The notes beneath the pieces are model-generated. The model was given only the letters and a program-made list of their open reading frames with translations. It was not told where the DNA came from and made no database searches. Shown piece after piece: positions 6,272-12,103 of a stretch of 12,103 nt of DNA. The position numbers and the translations under genes were made by a program. Numbering within the stretch: position 1 is the stretch's first letter; each line of letters opens with the position of its first letter. The stretch comes from an uncultured Clostridia bacterium. GTDB lineage: Bacteria > Bacillota > Clostridia > JAAYHZ01. The DNA lies in contig CALCRE010000171.1 in NCBI GenBank assembly GCA_937894465.1, positions 1 through 12,103 of the forward strand. The letters run 5' to 3'.

Positions 6272-6293
6272 TTACTATGCTATGATATAGTAA
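6272..6293 (+). repeat. Inverted repeat just before the lipoprotein start
   Basis: TTACTAT (6272-6278) and ATAGTAA (6287-6293) form a 7-bp inverted repeat with an 8-base loop, 17 bases before the ATG at 6311. It overlaps a TATGAT-like -10 (6281-6286) that has no good -35. It could be an operator or an RNA hairpin in the leader. Confidence 0.35.
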
Positions 6294-6310
6294 AAAGAAG
6301 AAAGGAAACG

Positions 6311-8152
6311 ATGAACATGAAAAGATGGTTGTGTCTATTATTAGTAATTTCTGTGGTCATGACTTTTGGAGCGTGTGCTAAAGAAAGTGGAGAATCCGAT
6401 GTGACAACATCAGGAAAAACAACAACAGCAAAAGCAACAACAACAACGCAAGCAGTGACCACCACTGAAGCAAATCCCTTTGAAGAATTCATGGAAATCA
6501 CATGGTTGACTCAATACGGAGACAGGCATGTGGATGGAAGATGGGATGAAGCTGAACTTGAGGAAAGGTTTAACGTGGCTATTGAAGTTTGGCATAATGA
6601 TTCGCTGAACAAGGAGCAAATGGCTGCATTGGTGGCAGCCGGTGATATTCCAGATTTCTTTTTTATGCCGGCATCTCCAAGGGATCCTTATGGAATGTAT
6701 GGGGAGAAACTTGTCAGATCTGTACCGTTAGAAGCTATCAGAAAATATCTTCCCGGTCAATATGAGTTGATGGAGATGATGCCTATTGGATTTTCATACA
6801 ACCTCGTACCGGACAAAACGGATGAATATATTGGATTGACTCATATCGGAATGAGTGGAGCACAATATTTCTACGATGCGACTTGTGTTAACCTGGATTG
6901 GTTGGAATCCATCGGTTATGAAGTTGATACAGACACATTGAAGCCGGTTAAAATCTCTACAGAAGGTTTCGAGTGGATGAATGACAATTTATTTGTGGGT
7001 GAATTGGATTTTACATTCGAAGAAACCAATGACATCATGAGAAAGTTCACCGAAGATGACCCTGATGGTAATGGAGAAGACGATACATATGGTATGGTGT
7101 ATTTACCTGAATCAAATAATACAAACATGACACAAGAAGGTCTTTTCGGTTTTGTAAGCGATTGGCGATATCTTTATAAAGATCCGAACAGTGGTGATAT
7201 AGTACCTCGGTTTGCTTATACACCGTACAGGGATTACTTGGCTTGGATTTCGGATATGCTTACAAAAGGGTATATGAGAAGGCTTCCGGGAGAGCTGAAT
7301 TGGTTAGTTGAATGGCAAGCCATTGCCCAAACTAACAAAGTCGGCATAATGCAAGCTCATAGAACAGCTTATATGATGCCTTCAAATGTTACATATGTAA
7401 ACTACCCACCGGCAAGTATTCTTGTTAATACTGACAAAGAGTCTAGATTTGTCATTGGTATGCTTCTTAATGGTCCGGAAGGACGTACCAATTGTACCTA
7501 CGATATTGATGTATATGGAACGGGTGTATACAGAGTAGACTATTTTGGCGGTGAAGTAAGCGACGAAAAAATGGCGCGTATACTTCAAATGCTGCAATAT
7601 ACTACCTACGAGAGCGAAGATAATTACAACAAGTTTAAATTTGGCTTGGAAGGCACTCATTGGAAGTGGGCCGGCGAACCTTACATGAGCACCATGCTCA
7701 CCACAACGGAAGCAGATTTGCCGGAGAAATTCCGTGGATGGCCCGCTACATTCAGCTTGTGGGTGACCTATTCTACAGCAGACAAAGAAACCTATGACGG
7801 AGAAAAGAACGGATACTGGACATTCCCGGGTTATGCATATGCAACCAATTTATATGAACGCTATGCATGTATTCCTGAGAAATTCATTTCCGATATATAC
7901 ATGGGTCAAGAGATGGGCAAGGCATACAATGAGTTGAATGCAAAGCTATCCGGTCAAATCAATACAGTGGTAAATGATTTCAAAAACCGTGCTATAAAAG
8001 GTGAAATTGCTAACTTCAACACGGAGTGGGTACAATACATCGATCAAGTATATGCAGCAGGGCTTGAAGAGCTAGTCGATAAGTTTTACAACAATCCCGA
8101 GTATAAAAAGTATGATCCGGGAGACAAATTTAAACTCAGAGGAAGACCTTAA
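6311..8152 (+). CDS. Extracellular sugar-type solute-binding lipoprotein (LplA/YtcQ-like)
   Basis: This 613-aa protein has a lipoprotein signal peptide ending in TFGAC, with lipid attached at Cys22. A Thr-rich linker (about 30-52) precedes a large ligand-binding body. Sequences such as EITWLTQYGDRH, ALVAAGDIPDFFFMP, and the calcium-loop-like DDPDGNGEDD (249-258) are typical of the long, cluster-1 type binding proteins of Firmicutes that serve permeases for pectin- or xylan-derived oligosaccharides. The C-terminus runs through a helix ending in NFNTEWVQYIDQVYAAGLEELVDKFY. AAAGGA at 6301-6306 precedes the ATG closely, and a second ATG at 6317 is equally plausible; the longer in-frame start at 6254 lacks a site. 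No permease genes are in the window, which is unusual because lplB/lplC-type genes normally adjoin such proteins. A partial paralogue fossil lies at 2419-2556. Confidence 0.9.
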   Translation: MNMKRWLCLLLVISVVMTFGACAKESGESDVTTSGKTTTAKATTTTQAVTTTEANPFEEFMEITWLTQYGDRHVDGRWDEAELEERFNVAIEVWHNDSLNKEQMAALVAAGDIPDFFFMPASPRDPYGMYGEKLVRSVPLEAIRKYLPGQYELMEMMPIGFSYNLVPDKTDEYIGLTHIGMSGAQYFYDATCVNLDWLESIGYEVDTDTLKPVKISTEGFEWMNDNLFVGELDFTFEETNDIMRKFTEDDPDGNGEDDTYGMVYLPESNNTNMTQEGLFGFVSDWRYLYKDPNSGDIVPRFAYTPYRDYLAWISDMLTKGYMRRLPGELNWLVEWQAIAQTNKVGIMQAHRTAYMMPSNVTYVNYPPASILVNTDKESRFVIGMLLNGPEGRTNCTYDIDVYGTGVYRVDYFGGEVSDEKMARILQMLQYTTYESEDNYNKFKFGLEGTHWKWAGEPYMSTMLTTTEADLPEKFRGWPATFSLWVTYSTADKETYDGEKNGYWTFPGYAYATNLYERYACIPEKFISDIYMGQEMGKAYNELNAKLSGQINTVVNDFKNRAIKGEIANFNTEWVQYIDQVYAAGLEELVDKFYNNPEYKKYDPGDKFKLRGRP

Positions 8153-8213
8153 GAACCTACATGTTTAGAGCAAGAACCATTATTGATGATTATTGATAAG
8201 CAAATTGCACAGC

Positions 8214-8248
8214 AACAGAACCGGTGTTGTTTAACTACCGGTTCTGTT
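8214..8248 (+). terminator. Hairpin terminator or attenuator after the lipoprotein gene
   Basis: AACAGAACCGGT (8214-8225) pairs perfectly over 12 bases with ACCGGTTCTGTT (8237-8248) around an 11-base loop. It is followed by only a weak T-tract (GTATAACG), so readthrough into the gene at 8312 is likely. It may lower downstream expression relative to the abundant lipoprotein. It shares its GAACCGG/CGGTTC core with the hairpin after the paralogue fossil. Confidence 0.65.
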
Positions 8249-8311
8249 GTATAACGAAGAAAATGATTTGTCCCTAATGCGGATGAAAATTCAATGGAGG
8301 AAGGGTAAGTT

Positions 8312-11300
8312 ATGGTTGATTACACAGTGAACAAATCCAATCAAGCTCCGGATGGAGGTCTTCAATTCGGAAGGAGCATTTGCAGGCAGACGATCATTCC
8401 GTCTGATGAAGGGATCATTATAGCGGCTCCTGAAATCCCCTCGGGCATGCATGCAGCACAATCCATAAAAGAACGATTTGAGGCAATTGATTGTAAAGTT
8501 AAAATATTACATAATCCCGAGCACGATGTATTGTTGCAATGCAAGCAACCGGTGATTGTCATCGGAAACCTCTCAGACAGCAAATGTATTGAGTACATGT
8601 ACTATAAGTACCTTTCCATGACCGACAAGAGTTACCCGGGGAAAGAAGGCTATCATATAAGAACCGTTATTGATCCTTTTGCTACGGGACATAATGTCAT
8701 CCATATAGGATATTCGGATGAGGTCGGGTTGCAAAAGGGCTCAAGCAAATTTTTGGAGTACATAAGAAACCCGATACCTTACTTGAATGATATTTACTAC
8801 ACAAGCTTGCCATACAGTGAACACTTCCTGGAAAAGGTGAATAATGAAACCTTGCCGGAAAAAGTAGATTTGATTCCTTCAATCCATACCTCCGTCTGGT
8901 ACGAAATAGGGATGTTCTCCTATTTGACGGGAGATATGAAACCATTTGAGACGTATCTTGAGGGATGGCGTAAAATGATTGAAATATCAAAAACACATGA
9001 CTACCTCATAAAAGAAACTCATTTATATATGATGAGGCATGTGGAGATATGGAGACTTCTTGAATTTTCCGGTATGATTCCGGATGAACTGAGGGGTCAA
9101 ATTGAAGAATGTCTTTTCCATTGGGCGAAGAGCTCCGAAGGAATGGGATATGCAGGACCTCATAGTAAAGACAAGAATTTACCGGCACATAATCACACAA
9201 TGTTTTGTGCCATTTCCCTCATTTATTTGCACGACTATTTCACCAAGCGTTATCCGGAGCTCGAATCCTTAAAGGAATGGAAAACCGTTGCCGACGATGT
9301 ATTCTACACATTCAACAATAGTGGATGGAAACCCTATTGTGACGATTCCTCCTATTCAAACCAGGTTACATTGGTTCATGCATGCAATTATTCGATCTTT
9401 CAGGATGAGCATTTGTTCTTAAATTCATCCGCAAAGCAAGCTGCAGAATGGATTAAGACCATCATCGGTCAAAATGGGATTATCCCTTCATTCGGGGACG
9501 GTTCTGTAAAAAGTCCGTTTCCGGTGGTTGTGTCTCTGATATTCTCGCACTATTTGAAAGACGGAGAAATGACATGGTTGTATCAACGATTCATAGGGAA
9601 AAACAAGGATTTTGATATTCATTTCATAAGATTGTTCGATTCAGGCATCGAACCGGTAGAACTGAAGGATTCCTCTGCCATTTCATGTATTCCACTGGAT
9701 AAATGCATTTATGATGTTTGGGATAAAAGTCCTGGAGAGGGGAGATGCCTGACTATGACCCCGCCGAATGGACCTTATGAAGCATGCTTTGATAAAGTAT
9801 CCATCCGTACCGGCCGGGATCAGGAGAATGATGACTTTTTATTGATCGACGGTCTTGGCAGCAATGGAATTCATTCATATTCCGATGCCATGGGAATATT
9901 GGATTACACAAGCAAAGGCGTTGTCTGGTTGGTGGAAGAAAACGATTACCGTTGGCCGGAGCCGGAAAACTGCTCCATATTGACTGTCGCAAGGGAAGGT
10001 TACGCTTCGGATATTCCGGGATATGGCCTCATGGAAGAACAAAAAGTCATTGCAGAAGGTCAATACTATTTAAGAATGAGGACAAAAAAATATAATGGAA
10101 CCGACTGGGTCAGGGAAGTTTTCTTGATCAAAGGATTGTGTGCCGTTTTCCATGACACGATTATATGTGAACAAAAAGGTGAATACGTAATCGGTGCACA
10201 TTTTAGAACTCCGGCAAAAGCATGGATGGAAGAAAACACCTTAAAATCGACAAGAACGGACAAAAGTCAGCAGCTTTATGAGTTGAGATTATCGGCGTAC
10301 GGATCTTCGGATATCAGTGTGAATCTCGAAGAAATACCCTATGGAGAACGATTGTTCAACTACGGAGGAATGCATGATAAAAAGAATAACCGATCCGGCA
10401 ACCCAGAGATTGCGGATATTATGTGGAATGCACGGTATAACAGCAAGGAGATTGTAGTATCGGTTATGACCACATTTTCTTCTCTGTCTATGGAAAAAGG
10501 TGATAAGCTCTCGTTTACCCACGTGGCGCATCCGGCTAGGGGAGATGAAGAAGATATACATTGTGAAATAGCAGGCAACATGCTGCGATTGTCCTATGGT
10601 GGAAAGGAGTATGTGTATCCTGTCGCTCATGTGGGTTCAATGAAAAAAGACAAAGTGCAATCACAGGATAAGCTTCTTGTCGGAAGGATCGGGATAGGGA
10701 AATTGTTTGATTTACCGTATGGTATTAAAAACATGACTTTCATCGATGAACGACAATTTATTTGCGGAATGACCGGTGGTAATATTGCTTTGGTTAATGA
10801 CGGCAAAGTTGTTTGGAAAACCGCACTTGAAGAAGAGATTCATGCAACGGAATATGTAGCACCGGAGAAATTGATTGCAGTCGGTCACGGAAACAATAAA
10901 TTGTCCGTATTAGATCTTAAAGGTAACATTCTATGGGAGGTACGGATCAAACGAATTCCCACCTTATTTCACACATGGGAGTTGGCATATCCTCAGATAG
11001 TGAAGATTAAATATCTTAAAAGCAGGGAGGGCACCTTTATAGTTGCCGGATGCGGTGATAACCATATCAGGATCTTCGATACAAAAGGAGATATGATCAA
11101 TGCCTTTTACCTTTTTGCCACAGTGCCTGATACAATAGAGATTGTGGATATTGACGGAGACGGGGAATTGGAAATTGTTTCAACGGGAAAGTATGATTCT
11201 TGTCATGGTGTGTTCCGAGTCCGGGATATCAAAGGAAATTTAAAAAGAGACATATGGGTCAGCGGATGGTTATGCACCATAAGAACTCACCGGTTAACAG

Positions 11301-11722
11301 GTGGAAACGGCAAGTTCCGTCTTGTGACCGGAAATAATTACGGCGCTAACTTTAAGATATTTGACATTGAAAACGGAATACAAAAGACCGTATGCGAAAA
11401 AAGCTTGGGTGGGATCGTGAACTCAGTTCTCATCAACGATGAACAAACATTCATCTGTGCAGGAACATCAAAAGGATCCGTGCTAGGATTTGACATTGAC
11501 GGAAATCACTTGTGGCATGTGTATGTGAAAGACAGCGTGAAAGAACTATTCAGCGCTGACAATCGTATTATAGCGGTATGTGAAAATGGGAAAGTCAGTG
11601 TCATTTCATCAGAAGGAGTTGTTATGACGGAAGGCATATTACCTGATAAACCTGCTTGCTGTATCAAAACAAGTGATAAGGTTATGGTTGGTTGCGGGAA
11701 TGCCGTATATATAATTGAATAA
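8312..11722 (+). CDS. Large three-part protein: GH67-N-like domain, heparinase II/III-like lyase module, C-terminal beta-propeller
   Basis: This 1136-aa protein has no signal peptide or membrane segment, so it is probably cytoplasmic. Residues ~10-165 (EGYHIRTV, VIHIGYSDEVG) resemble the N-terminal fold placed before the barrel in alpha-glucuronidases. Residues ~175-450 look like an (alpha/alpha)6 toroid with PAHNHTMF (291-298); Asn294-His295 could match the catalytic Asn-His of heparinase-type lyases. Residues ~500-700 form the matching beta-sandwich, with DDFLLIDG (507-514) and IHSYSDA, where His521 and Asp525 fit the G-H-x-x-x-D-A pattern. Residues ~790-1136 hold about seven propeller blades of 40-50 residues, including calcium loop DIDGDGE (946-952), with a C-terminal strand that would close the ring. 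The start has GGAGG 11 bases and AAGGG 6 bases upstream of the ATG. It is likely co-regulated with the lipoprotein. Activity on an imported uronic-acid oligosaccharide is inference; the propeller could bind substrate or a partner. Confidence 0.75.
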   Translation: MVDYTVNKSNQAPDGGLQFGRSICRQTIIPSDEGIIIAAPEIPSGMHAAQSIKERFEAIDCKVKILHNPEHDVLLQCKQPVIVIGNLSDSKCIEYMYYKYLSMTDKSYPGKEGYHIRTVIDPFATGHNVIHIGYSDEVGLQKGSSKFLEYIRNPIPYLNDIYYTSLPYSEHFLEKVNNETLPEKVDLIPSIHTSVWYEIGMFSYLTGDMKPFETYLEGWRKMIEISKTHDYLIKETHLYMMRHVEIWRLLEFSGMIPDELRGQIEECLFHWAKSSEGMGYAGPHSKDKNLPAHNHTMFCAISLIYLHDYFTKRYPELESLKEWKTVADDVFYTFNNSGWKPYCDDSSYSNQVTLVHACNYSIFQDEHLFLNSSAKQAAEWIKTIIGQNGIIPSFGDGSVKSPFPVVVSLIFSHYLKDGEMTWLYQRFIGKNKDFDIHFIRLFDSGIEPVELKDSSAISCIPLDKCIYDVWDKSPGEGRCLTMTPPNGPYEACFDKVSIRTGRDQENDDFLLIDGLGSNGIHSYSDAMGILDYTSKGVVWLVEENDYRWPEPENCSILTVAREGYASDIPGYGLMEEQKVIAEGQYYLRMRTKKYNGTDWVREVFLIKGLCAVFHDTIICEQKGEYVIGAHFRTPAKAWMEENTLKSTRTDKSQQLYELRLSAYGSSDISVNLEEIPYGERLFNYGGMHDKKNNRSGNPEIADIMWNARYNSKEIVVSVMTTFSSLSMEKGDKLSFTHVAHPARGDEEDIHCEIAGNMLRLSYGGKEYVYPVAHVGSMKKDKVQSQDKLLVGRIGIGKLFDLPYGIKNMTFIDERQFICGMTGGNIALVNDGKVVWKTALEEEIHATEYVAPEKLIAVGHGNNKLSVLDLKGNILWEVRIKRIPTLFHTWELAYPQIVKIKYLKSREGTFIVAGCGDNHIRIFDTKGDMINAFYLFATVPDTIEIVDIDGDGELEIVSTGKYDSCHGVFRVRDIKGNLKRDIWVSGWLCTIRTHRLTGGNGKFRLVTGNNYGANFKIFDIENGIQKTVCEKSLGGIVNSVLINDEQTFICAGTSKGSVLGFDIDGNHLWHVYVKDSVKELFSADNRIIAVCENGKVSVISSEGVVMTEGILPDKPACCIKTSDKVMVGCGNAVYIIE

Positions 11723-11768
11723 GAAAACTTTAAAACCTCATCACAACAAAGTATATAAAATTCTTCTA

Positions 11769-11801
11769 TAGGCTGATCTTTATGCATATAAGATCGGCCT
11801 A
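11769..11801. terminator. Long hairpin between convergent genes
   Basis: TAGGCTGATCTT (11769-11780) pairs with AAGATCGGCCTA (11790-11801) over 12 bases with one G-U, loop of nine bases. There is no T-run on the plus strand. On the minus strand the flank AGAAGAATTTTATAT is T-richer. It probably ends transcripts from both sides imperfectly. Confidence 0.5.
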
Positions 11802-11858
11802 AGAGTGATCCTAATCTCCTGAAAAATTAATTAAAAGGTTGAAATAGGGTGGAAAATA

Positions 11859-12103
11859 TTATCTGTTATGTGTTTTCTTATTAGCATACATCATTTCATC
11901 TGCCTGATCTATTACTTCACGTATGTTTCTACCATCCAAAATAAAGTATCCTGTTGCCAATCCGGGGAATAACGGCTCACTTTTCTGCATTTTTTTAATC
12001 TCGGAATTAAGATTATTAATATACTCATTTATGCATTCTCCGAACTCTGCATTGAGTAGTACGCATAATTCATCACCTCCAAAACGAAATATTTTCGCTT
12101 TGG
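11859..12103 (-). CDS. GGDEF-domain protein (putative diguanylate cyclase), C-terminal part
   Basis: The last 80 residues of a minus-strand gene are visible; its 5' part lies beyond the window. FRFGGDELCVLL (motif GGDEL at 12066-12080) is the active-site loop. It is followed by a helix with NSEIKKM, a PGLATGYFILDGRNIREVIDQADEMMYANKK stretch and the stop. This order matches the end of GGDEF domains that make cyclic di-GMP. The fifth residue is Leu rather than Phe, a change often tolerated. The usual inhibitory RxxD site upstream of the motif cannot be judged. It is convergent with the lyase-propeller gene and seems unrelated to it. Any sensor domain would lie outside the window. Confidence 0.85.
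   Translation of the reverse strand, partial: KAKIFRFGGDELCVLLNAEFGECINEYINNLNSEIKKMQKSEPLFPGLATGYFILDGRNIREVIDQADEMMYANKKTHNR

Noticed and set aside
6254..6310. Longer ATG start for the lipoprotein
   Set aside because: The extension (LEYKKLLCYDIVKRRKE) precedes and would spoil the lipoprotein signal peptide; the starts at 6311 or 6317 follow AAAGGA.
6415..6470. ACA/ACC-rich run considered as a tandem DNA repeat
   Set aside because: It is the Thr codon run of the lipoprotein's linker, explained by the protein.

Overview
The window is AT-rich chromosomal DNA with tight Clostridia-style gene organisation: strong AGGAGG ribosome binding sites, sigma-A-like promoters, Thr-rich linkers on exported proteins, a lipoprotein with a short lipobox, and YesN-type AraC regulators. 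It most resembles a plant-fibre or polysaccharide-using anaerobe of the Clostridia. This placement rests on style, because no rRNA or marker gene is present.

Layout. Positions 1-2144 are on the minus strand: an AraC-type regulator cut by the window start, then a secreted, membrane-anchored protein with a CBM9/DOMON-like carbohydrate-binding domain. The 5' leader of the latter is a two-hairpin RNA that looks like the right end (omega-RNA scaffold end) of an IS200/IS605 element, abutting the start codon. Positions 2145-2819 hold that leader, the last ~40 codons of a lost paralogue of the sugar-binding lipoprotein found later in the window, and that paralogue's surviving terminator. Positions 2820-5115 (plus) look like a three-gene operon: a 57-aa KOW/SH3-like protein, a metal-dependent amidohydrolase, and an alpha/beta-hydrolase esterase. 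Positions 5142-6026 (minus) encode a complete AraC regulator, divergent from a large sugar-type solute-binding lipoprotein (6311-8152). This is followed by an 1136-aa protein (8312-11722) that joins a putative GH67-N-like domain, a heparinase II/III-like lyase module and a C-terminal beta-propeller, with no signal peptide. The window ends inside the C-terminus of a minus-strand GGDEF protein.

Together the genes suggest a carbohydrate-utilisation locus, probably for acidic or acylated oligosaccharides. Surface capture would be by the CBM9-like protein and the lipoprotein. Import would use permeases encoded elsewhere, since none are here. Intracellular processing would be by the lyase-propeller protein, the esterase and the amidohydrolase, under cupin-AraC sensors. 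The substrate cannot be read from the sequence. The most unusual items are the lyase/propeller fusion, the IS200/IS605-like leader fused to the start of a surface-protein gene, and the fossil of a second solute-binding gene that kept a near-matching terminator stem.
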